64,000 nucleotides of DNA, from NCBI RefSeq assembly GCF_024448505.1, contig NZ_JAMOHV010000007.1, forward strand, positions 62,001 through 126,000, given 5' to 3'. The stretch is from Stutzerimonas degradans. GTDB taxonomy: Bacteria; Pseudomonadota; Gammaproteobacteria; Pseudomonadales; Pseudomonadaceae. Below the pieces are notes generated by a model. That model was not told where the DNA came from and ran no database searches. It saw only the letters and a program-made list of their open reading frames with translations. Shown here piece after piece: positions 1 through 8,850 of this stretch. Both the position numbers and the translations under genes were made by a program. The first letter of the stretch is position 1. Each line of letters starts with the position of its first letter.

Positions 1-205
1 GCAGATCGATACCCGAGGAAAAATGTGCGCCCGCTCCGCTGAGCACCACCACGCGAACGTCGTCGGTTTCGTCGATCCACTTGAAGATATCGATGATCTC
101 GGTCCAGAAGGCCGCATTCATCGCATTGATCTTCTCCGGCCGATTGATTACGACATTTGCGACTTTATCAGCCAGCTCGACACGAAAGGCTTGGTATTGG
201 TTCAC
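1..205 (-). CDS. Crotonase/enoyl-CoA hydratase family protein (N-terminal part, runs off window)
   Basis: The first 68 codons of a minus-strand gene are present and the rest lies outside the window. The reading begins VNQYQAFRVEL, then VINRPEKINAMN, then VVVLSGAGAHFSSGIDL. This is the N-terminal half of a crotonase fold, including the first oxyanion-hole segment (the SGxxxHFSSG-IDL stretch). Family members act on acyl-CoA thioesters as hydratases or isomerases. The GIDL ending resembles delta(3,5)-delta(2,4)-dienoyl-CoA isomerases, but the fragment is too short to decide. I chose the GTG start because GAGGA lies about 8 bases upstream; an in-frame ATG at 250 lacks a ribosome binding site. Confidence 0.8.
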   Translation of the reverse strand, partial: MNQYQAFRVELADKVANVVINRPEKINAMNAAFWTEIIDIFKWIDETDDVRVVVLSGAGAHFSSGIDL

Positions 206-409
206 GCAATGATCCTCGGCAGCCGATGCAGCAAGCGCGGCAGGCGGCATGGAAACTTTTTGTCTGACGGCCCGTTTCTAGCGGCGCAACTATAACAAGC
301 AGCCCGCAGGCCGGTGCATGTCGATGCGGACGATGTGAAACAGACCACGCATGCTCAGCGCCCAATGAACGCTAGCCATAACCTACTGAACAGCTTGTAA
401 AAAAGCCGC

Positions 410-2662
410 TCAAGCTTCGCGCACGCAATCCACGGTATACAAGGTGCCCGTCGCAGCCTGCTCTTTCTGCAGACCATGCACATCGGCATCGAAGCCCGGG
501 AAGCGCTCGGCGAACGCGCGAGCGAAGCGAAGATATTCCACAATCGAACGGGTCTGCGGCGTAAAGCGTTCGCCTGGCATGATCAGTGGGATTCCCGGCG
601 GATACGGCACCAGCATGACCGCACAGACACGCCCTTCCAGTTCGTCTATGGACACCGCTTCGACCTCCCCGCGTACCAGCTTGTCGTAGGCATCGGCAGG
701 CTTGAGCGCGAGCTCCGGCAGAACCGTGTACATCCGCCGCATCGCCCGCGCAGTGGCATTCTCGCGATAACAGCGATGCAGTTCGTCGCACAGATCGCGC
801 AACCCCATGCCCTCGTAGACGACGCCCCCGGCACGCGCGATGGAAGGTAGCGCCTCGCAGAGCGGACGATTGGCGTCATAGTGACGCTTGAACTCCAGCA
901 ACTCGGTCAGCAAGGTGCTCCACTTGCCCTTGGTGATTCCCATGGAGAACAGCACCAGCATCGAATACAGGCCGGTTTTCTCCACCACCAGGCCGCGCTC
1001 CCAGAGGAACTTGCTCACCACCGCTGCAGGGATGCCCCGGTCGCTCAGCATGCCGGCGGCATTGAGGCCCGGAGTCGCCAGCGTCACTTTGATGGGATCG
1101 AGCAGCACGTAGTCCTCTGCCATCTCGCCGAAACCGTGCCACTCGGCCTCCGGCTCCAGCAGCCAGTCGGCCGTTGCCGGCGCTTCGGCGCCGTCGACCT
1201 TGGGCGGCTGCCAGATGGTGAACCACCAGTCGTCCTTGGCAATGTGCTGGCGCAGGTTGGCCAGTGCACGGCGAAAGCTCAGCGCTTCATCGAAGGTTTC
1301 CTGGATCAGCGACCGCCCCGCCGGCCCTTCCATCATGGCCGATGCCACGTCCAGCGATGCAAGGATGCCGTACTGCGGCGAAGTGGAGGTGTGCATCATG
1401 AACGCCTCGTTGAAACGGTCACGATCAAGCTGCCGTGTGCGGCTGTCGAGCACGTGAATCATCGAGGCCTGGCTGAATGCGGCTAGCAGCTTGTGCGTCG
1501 AGTGGGTGGTGAACACCAGCGGGCCTTGCTCGCGCGTGTCCATCCCGTAGCGGCCGTCATAGAACTCGTGAAACGCGGCATAGGCAAACCAGGCCTCGTC
1601 GAAATGCAGCACCTCGACGCTGTCGACCAGCGCGCGCTTGATCAGGTTGGCGTTGTAGCACAGGCCGTCGTAGGTCGAGTTGGTGATGACCGCGAGCTTC
1701 ACCTTCGGCGCGCGGCCGCGGGCCAGCGGGTTGGCGTCGATCTTGGCTGCGATCGACTCGCGGCTGAACTCCGACAGCGGGATCGGACCAATGATGCCCA
1801 GTTCATTGCGCGCCGGCGAGAGATACAGCGGAATCGCGCCGGTCATGATGATCGCGTGCAGGATCGACTTGTGGCAGTTGCGGTCGACCAGCACCAGATC
1901 GTCGCGCGCGACCATCGAATGCCAGACGATCTTGTTCGCCGTCGAGGTACCGTTGATGACGAAGAAGGTATGGTCAGCGCCGAAATTGCGCGCCGCCCGC
2001 GCCTCCGCGGCTGCCAGCGGACCGGTGTGATCGAGCAGCGAACCGAGTTCTGGCACCGAGACCGAAAGGTCGGAACGCAACGTGTTCTCGCCGAAGAACT
2101 GGTGGAACGCCTGCCCCACGGGGCTCTTGCGATAGGCCACACCGCCGCCGTGTCCGGGCGTGTGCCAGGAATAGTTGGAGTCATGAGTGTGCTGCACCAG
2201 CGCACGAAAGAACGGCGGCAGCAGATCCTCAAGGTAGCTGCGCGCAGCACGCGCCACCTGGCGGGCGAGAAACGGCACGGTGTCTTCGTACAGGTACAGC
2301 AGGCCGCGCAGCTCGTTGAGATCGGCCATCGCCTCGGCCGGCGCGTTCTCGATCGTGATCTGCTCGCCGAGCGCGAAGATCGGCAGCTTCGGCGCACGAC
2401 GGCGCGCCACCCGAATCAGCTCCACTACATCGTGCAGCAGCCGCTGGTTTTCGCCGGCGCCTTCGGCCGCCACCAGAATGCAGGCCAGACCGTGGTGAGT
2501 TGAAGCAACGATGCGGCCTTCGGCCGAACTAGCAGTTGGCAGGATGGCGAAGCCGTCCTGCTCGAGCTCCGCGGCGATGCCGCGAATGCGTTCGCCGGCA
2601 ACGGTGTCGGCCTTGATGTCACGATGAACGATGAGAACCGGAAACTTCAGGTCTTTGTACAT
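410..2662 (-). CDS. ldcA: PLP-dependent lysine/arginine/ornithine decarboxylase (LdcA-like)
   Basis: A 750-residue cytoplasmic fold-type I decarboxylase. It has an N-terminal response-regulator-like wing domain (about 1-130), a central PLP domain and a C-terminal domain. The Schiff-base lysine is K391 in the motif STHKLL. The motif WHTPGHGGG and the aspartate of HFDEAWFAY also fit the Orn/Lys/Arg decarboxylase family. Length and neighbourhood (dnaQ, rnhA) match P. aeruginosa PA1818 LdcA, which decarboxylates lysine to cadaverine in the arginine-responsive lysine catabolic route; substrate here is inferred from that synteny. The start MYKDLKFP follows AGGGAAG; a GTG 24 bases upstream is in frame but less likely. 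Confidence 0.88.
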   Translation of the reverse strand: MYKDLKFPVLIVHRDIKADTVAGERIRGIAAELEQDGFAILPTASSAEGRIVASTHHGLACILVAAEGAGENQRLLHDVVELIRVARRRAPKLPIFALGEQITIENAPAEAMADLNELRGLLYLYEDTVPFLARQVARAARSYLEDLLPPFFRALVQHTHDSNYSWHTPGHGGGVAYRKSPVGQAFHQFFGENTLRSDLSVSVPELGSLLDHTGPLAAAEARAARNFGADHTFFVINGTSTANKIVWHSMVARDDLVLVDRNCHKSILHAIIMTGAIPLYLSPARNELGIIGPIPLSEFSRESIAAKIDANPLARGRAPKVKLAVITNSTYDGLCYNANLIKRALVDSVEVLHFDEAWFAYAAFHEFYDGRYGMDTREQGPLVFTTHSTHKLLAAFSQASMIHVLDSRTRQLDRDRFNEAFMMHTSTSPQYGILASLDVASAMMEGPAGRSLIQETFDEALSFRRALANLRQHIAKDDWWFTIWQPPKVDGAEAPATADWLLEPEAEWHGFGEMAEDYVLLDPIKVTLATPGLNAAGMLSDRGIPAAVVSKFLWERGLVVEKTGLYSMLVLFSMGITKGKWSTLLTELLEFKRHYDANRPLCEALPSIARAGGVVYEGMGLRDLCDELHRCYRENATARAMRRMYTVLPELALKPADAYDKLVRGEVEAVSIDELEGRVCAVMLVPYPPGIPLIMPGERFTPQTRSIVEYLRFARAFAERFPGFDADVHGLQKEQAATGTLYTVDCVREA

Positions 2663-2728
2663 GAGCGCTTCCCTAGGAGAATCCACTTCAGGGTAGAAGC
2701 GCCGCCGCCAAAACGATAGGGGAAACCG

Positions 2729-3457
2729 TCAGCCGTCCAGCTGTGCCCACAACGGCGCCGCGCCGCTGGCCTTCTCGATCACCGCAAGACGCGCCGCATG
2801 CGCGGCCATCTCCTCATCGCTGGCGCGCAGCACGATGGTGCGCTGCCGATCGGCCGGCAGCCGGCGAATCGGGCTCGGCTGCGGTCGGCCACCGTTGCCG
2901 GTGTCGGCGCCGTCGCCAGCCAGCGAAAGGTTGGTCTGCCCGCCGGTCATAGTCAGCCAGACGTCGGCGAGAATCTCGGCGTCGAGCAGTGCGCCGTGCA
3001 GGTCGCGGCCCGAGTTGTCTACGCCATAGCGCTTGCACAACGCGTCCAGGCTGTTGCGCTGGCCCGGGTGGCGCTCTCGGGCCATCAGCAGGGTATCGAG
3101 CACCGAGCAATGATCGGTGATCTCGGCGCGCTCCTGCTGACCAAGCAGGGCAAATTCGTTGTTGATGAACCCGATATCGAACGCCGCGTTATGGATAACC
3201 AGCTGCGCGTCCCGGATGAACTCAAAGAACTCATCGGCGACATCACGGAAACGCGGCTTGTCGGCGAGAAACTCGTTGGTGATGCCGTGAACGGCGATCG
3301 CGCCCTCGTCTACCTCGCGGTCCGGCTGCAGGTAGACATGGTAGTGCCGTCCGGTCAGGCGCCGGCCGATCACTTCGACGCAGCCGATTTCGATGATCCG
3401 GTGACCATCGGTCACCGGCATGCCCGTGGTTTCGGTATCCAGCACTACGCTACGCAT
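2729..3457 (-). CDS. dnaQ: DNA polymerase III subunit epsilon (proofreading 3'-5' exonuclease)
   Basis: A 242-residue DEDDh exonuclease that proofreads for the replicative polymerase. ExoI is DTETTG (D7, E9), ExoII is HNAAFDIGF, and ExoIII contains the HGALLDAE segment. After the nuclease domain, QTNLSL looks like the internal beta-clamp-binding motif, followed by a Gly/Asp-rich linker and a C-terminal tail that would bind the alpha subunit. It ends 12 bases after the rnhA stop on the same strand, so the two are probably co-transcribed, as in many gammaproteobacteria. Confidence 0.96.
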   Translation of the reverse strand: MRSVVLDTETTGMPVTDGHRIIEIGCVEVIGRRLTGRHYHVYLQPDREVDEGAIAVHGITNEFLADKPRFRDVADEFFEFIRDAQLVIHNAAFDIGFINNEFALLGQQERAEITDHCSVLDTLLMARERHPGQRNSLDALCKRYGVDNSGRDLHGALLDAEILADVWLTMTGGQTNLSLAGDGADTGNGGRPQPSPIRRLPADRQRTIVLRASDEEMAAHAARLAVIEKASGAAPLWAQLDG

Positions 3458-3469
3458 GTCATCACTCGC

Positions 3470-3925
3470 TTACACAATCGGTTGACGTTTGGCCTGCACC
3501 ACGCCGCGGTTGGCCAGCAGATCGGCCTGTTCGTTGCCCGGATGGCCGGTATGCCCGCGCACCCACTTCCAGCTGACCTGATGACGATTGACCTGCTCGT
3601 CGAGCTGTTGCCAAAGATCCGCATTCTTTACCGGCTGCTTGCTGGCCGTCTTCCAGCCGCGTTTCTTCCAGTTCGGCAGCCAATCGTTGATGCCCTGCAT
3701 CACGTACTGGGAGTCGGTCACCAGACACACCTGGCAGGGACGCTTAAGCTCGGCAAGCGCACGAATTGCCGCCATCAGCTCCATACGGTTGTTGGTCGTC
3801 TGCGCTTCGCCACCCCAGAGCTCGCGCTTGACACCTTTATATATCAGTAGCGCACCCCAGCCACCGGGGCCCGGATTACCTTTGCAGGCGCCATCCGTAT
3901 AGATTTCGACCAGCTCGTCGCTCAT
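3470..3925 (-). CDS. rnhA: Ribonuclease HI
   Basis: A 151-residue enzyme that cleaves the RNA strand of RNA-DNA hybrids. All four acidic active-site residues are visible: D in [20 protein letters not shown] in MELMAAI, D in LVTDSQYV, and D in [10 protein letters not shown]. The [15 protein letters not shown] segment carries the conserved catalytic-loop histidine. It lies between a methyltransferase gene and dnaQ on the same strand, the usual Pseudomonas order. Confidence 0.97.
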   Translation of the reverse strand: MSDELVEIYTDGACKGNPGPGGWGALLIYKGVKRELWGGEAQTTNNRMELMAAIRALAELKRPCQVCLVTDSQYVMQGINDWLPNWKKRGWKTASKQPVKNADLWQQLDEQVNRHQVSWKWVRGHTGHPGNEQADLLANRGVVQAKRQPIV

Positions 3926-3982
3926 GAGAAAGTGCTTACCCTGTCAATCGGAATGGCGTGGTGCAAGGGTGCCGACGCTCGA

Positions 3983-4738
3983 TTACTCAGCATCCCGCCG
4001 GCTGACCTTGGCCACCGGCAGCGGCAGCAGTTTACCCATGCGCTCGCGGCGCTGTTCACGTAGCGGGCGCAAGCCGATCATCAGCTTACGCGCCACCAGG
4101 ACGTAGAATCCGCCATTTGGCGCCTGCAAACGCTGCCCCAGCGACTCCAGCCGCAGCAGGCGCGATTGCCACTCGCCCGAAGAAAGCGGCGGACAATAGC
4201 ACCCGAAACGCCGATTCTCCAGCGCAAATCCGAGCAGGTTGAGCCAGTCCGCGACCCGTGTCGGACGAATGCAGCGCGCCTGCCGCAACGGCTCGCGCGA
4301 CACCAGACGACGGGCACCCCACAGGCTCCAGGGATTGATACCGACGATCAGCAAATGCCCGCCCGGACGCACGCTTCGCGCCGCTTCCCGCAGCAAGGCG
4401 TGGGGGGACAGACTGAAATCCAGGCCGTGTTGCAGCAGCACCACGTCGGCCGCGTGCTCGCCGAGCGGCCAGGCCTGCTCCTCGCAGACAATTTCCACCC
4501 CGGCAAGCGCCGCCCCGAGCCTGACGCTACGTTTGATCTTCGGCGGCACGACCGAGGCGCCGGAAAACGGGCCGTAATGCACCAGATAGCTGCCGAAGCA
4601 GCGATTCAATTCATCACCGAGTACGCGCTGCTCCTGCTCGAGCAGCTGACGCCCCAGCGGGCCGGCGAACCAGTCGTTGGCCTCTGCGATCATGCGCAGC
4701 CACTGGTCGTTTGCCTGGGCGCAAGGTTGCGGTTTCAT
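3983..4738 (-). CDS. SAM-dependent class I methyltransferase of unknown substrate
   Basis: A 251-residue Methyltransf_11-like protein. The central part carries the late Rossmann motifs: an acidic D at ADVVLLQHGLDFS, then LLREAARSVRPGGHLLIVGINPWSLWG, where the RPGG turn is typical. The glycine-rich motif I is poorly conserved. The C-terminus is rich in Arg (REQRRERMGKLLPLP). The gene is divergent from gloB (107-bp gap) and upstream of rnhA. The same gene sits between rnhA and gloB in P. aeruginosa, so it is a conserved neighbour, but I know no established substrate. Confidence 0.8.
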   Translation of the reverse strand: MKPQPCAQANDQWLRMIAEANDWFAGPLGRQLLEQEQRVLGDELNRCFGSYLVHYGPFSGASVVPPKIKRSVRLGAALAGVEIVCEEQAWPLGEHAADVVLLQHGLDFSLSPHALLREAARSVRPGGHLLIVGINPWSLWGARRLVSREPLRQARCIRPTRVADWLNLLGFALENRRFGCYCPPLSSGEWQSRLLRLESLGQRLQAPNGGFYVLVARKLMIGLRPLREQRRERMGKLLPLPVAKVSRRDAE

Positions 4739-4845
4739 CGTTGGGCTCCTTTGCTCGGTCCTGCCTTCGATGTCAGTTTCGCTAGGTTTACGCTCGCCGA
4801 TGTCCTGCTAGGATGCGCCTTTGTCACTGTCTTGGCGACCCGACC

Positions 4846-5625
4846 ATGCTGAAGATCGAGGCACTGCCCGCGTTCACCGACAACTATATCTGGCTGCTGC
4901 AGGATGACACGCAACGCCGCTGCGTAGCGGTCGATCCCGGCGATGCTGCGCCAGTACTGGGATGGCTGGCGGCCAATCCGGACTGGCAACTGACCGATAT
5001 CCTCGTCACCCATCACCATCATGACCACGTCGGCGGTATTGCCTCGCTGAAGGCGGGCACCGGCGCTCGCGTTCACGGCCCAGCCAACGAACGTATTCCC
5101 GGTTGCGATCACGCCCTGCAAGACGGCCAGCGAATTCGGATTCTCGGCCATGAGTTGCTCGTATTGGCGGTTCCGGGCCATACCCTTGGACATATTGCCT
5201 ATTACCATCACGATGACGAACAGCCGTGGCTGCTGAGTGGTGACACGCTGTTCGCCGCTGGCTGCGGGCGCCTGTTCGAGGGCACGCCACAGCAGATGCA
5301 CGAATCGTTGCAGCGTCTGGCGGCATTGCCGGAACGCACACTCGTCTACTGCACCCATGAGTACACGCTAAGCAACCTACGCTTCGCCACGGCGGTGGAA
5401 CCGAACAATTGCGAGATCGGCAAACGCTTGCAGGATGTTACCGAGCGCCGCGCGGCAAACCGCACTAGCCTGCCCACGCGAATCGACCTCGAGTTGGCGA
5501 CCAATCCCTTCCTACGCTGCGAAATAAGCGCCGTACGCACGGCCGCGCAAGCACACAGCGAGACCGAATTGAAAGCGTCAGCAGAGGTTTTTGCGGCACT
5601 GCGCGCCTGGAAAGATCGGTTCTGA
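4846..5625 (+). CDS. gloB: Hydroxyacylglutathione hydrolase (glyoxalase II)
   Basis: A 259-residue metallo-beta-lactamase-fold hydrolase. It converts S-D-lactoylglutathione to D-lactate and glutathione, the second step of methylglyoxal detoxification. The metal motif THHHHDH is at residues 55-61. Further ligands lie in [31 protein letters not shown] and [15 protein letters not shown]. The C-terminal helical domain (NPFLRC onward) is the glyoxalase-specific HAGH_C extension. The start [14 protein letters not shown] is the family start; upstream in-frame codons look non-coding. It is followed 100 bp later by mltD. Confidence 0.96.
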   Translation: MLKIEALPAFTDNYIWLLQDDTQRRCVAVDPGDAAPVLGWLAANPDWQLTDILVTHHHHDHVGGIASLKAGTGARVHGPANERIPGCDHALQDGQRIRILGHELLVLAVPGHTLGHIAYYHHDDEQPWLLSGDTLFAAGCGRLFEGTPQQMHESLQRLAALPERTLVYCTHEYTLSNLRFATAVEPNNCEIGKRLQDVTERRAANRTSLPTRIDLELATNPFLRCEISAVRTAAQAHSETELKASAEVFAALRAWKDRF

Positions 5626-5725
5626 ACAACCTCGACGGGTTCCCGAAACGCGGCAGCGCGCTTGACCCACCGGAACCCGGTTTCTAGAATCCGGCGAATT
5701 TTATTTCCCGGAAAACCTCCAGCCA

Positions 5726-7276
5726 ATGCCGCCAGCGCCCAGAAGACGCTGCGTTCCAGACGCCTTGGCAGCCTCTGGACGCGCACTCGCCGCCGCCCTC
5801 TGCGTGGCCCTTGCGGGCTGCCAGAGCAACGCGCCGCAGGATTACTCATCCACTCGTTCGGTGACCCCGCTCACCATCGAGCAGGATCCTCTGTGGCTGT
5901 CGGACAAGTCCGTGGCGCCGGAGCACGAGGACATCTGGGAACGCATTCGCGATGGTTTCATGCTGCAGGAGCACCTGGACAGCAATCCGCGCATCGAACA
6001 GCAGCGCCTTCTGTTTGCGAGCCGTCCCGGCTCCGTTCAAACGGCGACCGCCCGCGGTGGGCCGTACATTCATTACATCGTCGAACGACTGGAAGAGCGC
6101 GACATGCCGCTGGAGCTGGCGCTGCTACCAGTAATCGAAAGCGCCTACGACCCCTTCGCCTACTCCCCAGCCCACGCGGTAGGCCTGTGGCAGTTCATCC
6201 CCTCTACCGGCCGCCATTTCAACCTGCGTCAGACCAATTGGTACGACGGCCGACGCGACATCACTGCCTCGACCAATGCAGCCCTGCGCTACCTGAGCTA
6301 TCTGCACGGTCTGTTCAACGGCGACTGGCTGTTGGCCCTCGCGGCCTACAACGCTGGCGAAGGAACCGTCAGCCGTGCCATCGAACGCAACCAGAAGCTC
6401 GGTCTGCCGACCGATTACTGGAACCTGCCACTGCCGCGCGAAACGCGTGACTACGTACCCAAGCTGCTTGCGCTGTCGCAACTGGTCAACGCGCCGGAAG
6501 CCTACGGCATTACGCTCAGCCCGATCGCCAACGAGCCCTACTTCGAGGTAGTGACGCTCAAGCAGCGCATGGACCTGGCACAAATCGCGCAGATGGCGGA
6601 CCTTGATGAAGACGAGCTCTATCAGCTGAATCCGGCATTCACCCGGCGCATCACGCTCGACGGCCCGCAGCAGCTGTTGGTACCGCTGGACAAGGCCGAA
6701 ATGCTGACTGCCAACCTGGCGCTGATGAAGCCGCAGGACATGGCCAACTGGCAGCAGTACAGCGTACGACCGGGCGACACCCTCAGCAGCATTGCCGAAC
6801 GCCATCAGGTCAGTGTCACCACGCTGCGCGACCTCAATCGTCTGCGCAGCAACCGGCTACGCATCGGTCAGGTCCTCAGCATTCCCTCGCGCATTGGCAG
6901 CGAACCGGCAGGTGAGTTGCTCCAGGCAGTCGCGCGCCGCACGCCTAGTGCGCCGCGTAGCTATCGCGTCAAGGCCGGCGACAACCTATGGGATATTGCC
7001 AAGGCCCAGCGGGTGTCGGTACGCGATCTGCAGCGCTGGAACAAGCTCTCCGGGAGCAGCCTGAAGGTAGGTCAGGCGCTCTTTCTGCAGGGCCCGTCGC
7101 CCGCGAGCGCCACCAAGGCAGCGGCACCGACTTACTACAAGGTACGCAAGGGCGATTCGCTGTATCAGATCGCCAAACGCTTCAACGTCCACGTCAGCAA
7201 GTTGAAGACCTGGAACCCCAAGGGGACACAGGTGCTGCGCCCCGGACAGCTGCTCACGCTCTACCTGCCGAACTGA
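5726..7276 (+). CDS. mltD: Membrane-bound lytic murein transglycosylase D
   Basis: A 516-residue lipoprotein that cleaves glycan strands of peptidoglycan to 1,6-anhydro products. The signal peptide ends in a lipobox (VALAGC, Cys about 32). The SLT domain (about 110-260) has catalytic E138 in LPVIESAYDPFAYS, followed by AVGLWQFIPSTGRHFNL and AAYNAGEGTVSRA. Three LysM repeats follow at about 344-388, 413-456 and 471-514 (YSVRPGDTL, YRVKAGDNL, YKVRKGDSL). Two or three LysM copies are normal in Pseudomonas MltD. The gene is convergent with the HDOD gene, with a 7-bp gap. Confidence 0.95.
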   Translation: MPPAPRRRCVPDALAASGRALAAALCVALAGCQSNAPQDYSSTRSVTPLTIEQDPLWLSDKSVAPEHEDIWERIRDGFMLQEHLDSNPRIEQQRLLFASRPGSVQTATARGGPYIHYIVERLEERDMPLELALLPVIESAYDPFAYSPAHAVGLWQFIPSTGRHFNLRQTNWYDGRRDITASTNAALRYLSYLHGLFNGDWLLALAAYNAGEGTVSRAIERNQKLGLPTDYWNLPLPRETRDYVPKLLALSQLVNAPEAYGITLSPIANEPYFEVVTLKQRMDLAQIAQMADLDEDELYQLNPAFTRRITLDGPQQLLVPLDKAEMLTANLALMKPQDMANWQQYSVRPGDTLSSIAERHQVSVTTLRDLNRLRSNRLRIGQVLSIPSRIGSEPAGELLQAVARRTPSAPRSYRVKAGDNLWDIAKAQRVSVRDLQRWNKLSGSSLKVGQALFLQGPSPASATKAAAPTYYKVRKGDSLYQIAKRFNVHVSKLKTWNPKGTQVLRPGQLLTLYLPN

Positions 7277-7283
7277 TCGCGCG

Positions 7284-8729
7284 TCAGCTGCGCCGCGATA
7301 GCGCCGCGAGGCAACGCCCGACCAGCTGGGTGAAGCGCTGGAACGCCACGAACTGCTCATGCTTGAGCGCGCGCCCCGATATTCGACAATCGGCGTACAG
7401 CACACCGATCTCATGGGTTCCCGCCATGAGCGGTGCAATGAAGAACATGCCTTTGCCCAGCCACTGCCGGATCGGTTGCGTCACCAAGTCCTCAAGGTTG
7501 TAACTGGCCGGCACCCCCATCCAGAGCGATTGCCGCTGACGCAGGGCGTAACTGAAGATGTGCGGCTGTTCGGGCTGCTCGGCCGGAAGCAGGAATTCTT
7601 CCGTCCACTTCTGAGTGCCCTCGCCAATCGCGCCACGTACTCGGAAGCACGTCTGCCGGTCGGCCAGCACAGCGACCATCACCCGCTCCAGCCCGGCGCC
7701 ATGATGAAGCCCGTCGAGCAGCGTTTGCAGAATCAGACCGACATCACCACCACGCGTCGCCATCAGCCCCAGATCCTGCAAGGCCTGCTGCATCTTTAGC
7801 AGATTCGGTTGCAGCAGACTGACCTGGCGCTGCGACTGCTGCAGCTGAATCTGTTCCGGATCGGTGCTGGGAATCAGTCGACACAGCCTGTCGGCGCCGA
7901 ACGTCGAGGCGACCTCCACCGCCTCATCGGCGCTGGCCAGGATCAGTCGCAGCGCATCCTCTTCGGTCACGCCGGTAAAGGCGGCGTACTCGCTGATAAG
8001 TCCGCTCATGCGTGACGATCCCCAGCCCTCCAGCGCCGCCTCGCTGATCCGCACACCGAGCGACACCGAGCGCACCCCGGCATCGCTGCTGCTGGCTGCA
8101 CTGTGCGCGAGTGAGATCAGCTCGCCGAGGTTCCAGCTCTTGGTCAGCCCCAGCGTCAGTTGGCGGAAACTTGTACCCAGCACCTGTTGTACGGCCTCCT
8201 CGGCCTTCACTCCGGGCTGCGCAAGCATCGCCGCCAGTTCGTCAGCCTGCTCGCCACCGCAGCCCCAGAACGCCAACTCGCCGACGTTGAACAGCAGCGC
8301 GGCGATGAACACCTCTTCCTCGTGGCGCGGCATCACATAGCCGGAAACATTGCGTGCCTGTACCGCTGCATGAAAGGAGCGAGCCAGCAATTCCTGCAGT
8401 TGGTGTCGCGGCGCCCGATCGAGCAAGCCGTCAATCAGGCTCACCGACAGGCTGATCAGGCGGACGTTGTCGAAGCCGATCATAACGATCGCGCGGGTGA
8501 TCGTCTTGATGGCCTCCTGCGAGGGGTTGTAATAGCTGCTGTTGCCGATCCGCAGGACCTTCGAGGTGAGCGCCGCGTCGCGCAACAGGACATCGGCCAG
8601 TTGTTGCACCGAAGCATGCTGCTCCCGGGTCAGCCGCTGCAGGTCCTGGACCACCCCGGCCAGCGCCGGCAATTCGGATTGGTTCAGGCGTTCGATCCAA
8701 GCCTGCAAACCCTGACTACGTACACCCAA
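7284..8729 (-). CDS. HDOD domain protein with C-terminal GAF-like domain
   Basis: About 481 residues if translation begins at the TTG used here. The HDOD domain (first 230 residues) has LPALAGVVQDLQRLT, then LLRDAALTSKVLRIGNSSYYNP, and AALLFNVGELAF where catalytic HD proteins would have His-Asp. It is therefore predicted to be non-hydrolytic and regulatory. A coiled stretch precedes a GAF-like sensor domain in the last 160 residues (GLERVMVAVLADRQ, FFIAPLMAGTHEIGVLYAD). The start is uncertain: TTG at 8729 has AAGGTGG just upstream and leaves an AT-rich promoter-like stretch free, whereas ATG at 8852 would add 41 unconvincing residues and overlap the divergent gene's start. P. aeruginosa lacks a gene at this spot between mltD and the npp genes, as far as I recall. 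Confidence 0.8.
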   Translation of the reverse strand: MGVRSQGLQAWIERLNQSELPALAGVVQDLQRLTREQHASVQQLADVLLRDAALTSKVLRIGNSSYYNPSQEAIKTITRAIVMIGFDNVRLISLSVSLIDGLLDRAPRHQLQELLARSFHAAVQARNVSGYVMPRHEEEVFIAALLFNVGELAFWGCGGEQADELAAMLAQPGVKAEEAVQQVLGTSFRQLTLGLTKSWNLGELISLAHSAASSSDAGVRSVSLGVRISEAALEGWGSSRMSGLISEYAAFTGVTEEDALRLILASADEAVEVASTFGADRLCRLIPSTDPEQIQLQQSQRQVSLLQPNLLKMQQALQDLGLMATRGGDVGLILQTLLDGLHHGAGLERVMVAVLADRQTCFRVRGAIGEGTQKWTEEFLLPAEQPEQPHIFSYALRQRQSLWMGVPASYNLEDLVTQPIRQWLGKGMFFIAPLMAGTHEIGVLYADCRISGRALKHEQFVAFQRFTQLVGRCLAALSRRS

Positions 8730-8850
8730 CGCAGGCCACCTTGCCGCTTCGACGGCATATTTAATTAGCTGGCAGTTTGCCCGACTCCATCTGCCTTTTT
8801 CCAGCGCAGACAAGCTGTTACTGTACCCGGCCGAGAAGCCCGAAAGCGCC

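Noticed and set aside
373-410. Possible terminator after ldcA
   Set aside because: AGCTTG and CAAGCT could pair, but the T run falls inside the loop and the other stem is only four base pairs, so I do not call it.
6230-6685. TTGGTAC sequences inside mltD that resemble the TACC-type box
   Set aside because: Both are in coding sequence and lack the CC half. Seven-base matches of this kind are expected several times by chance in 64 kb.
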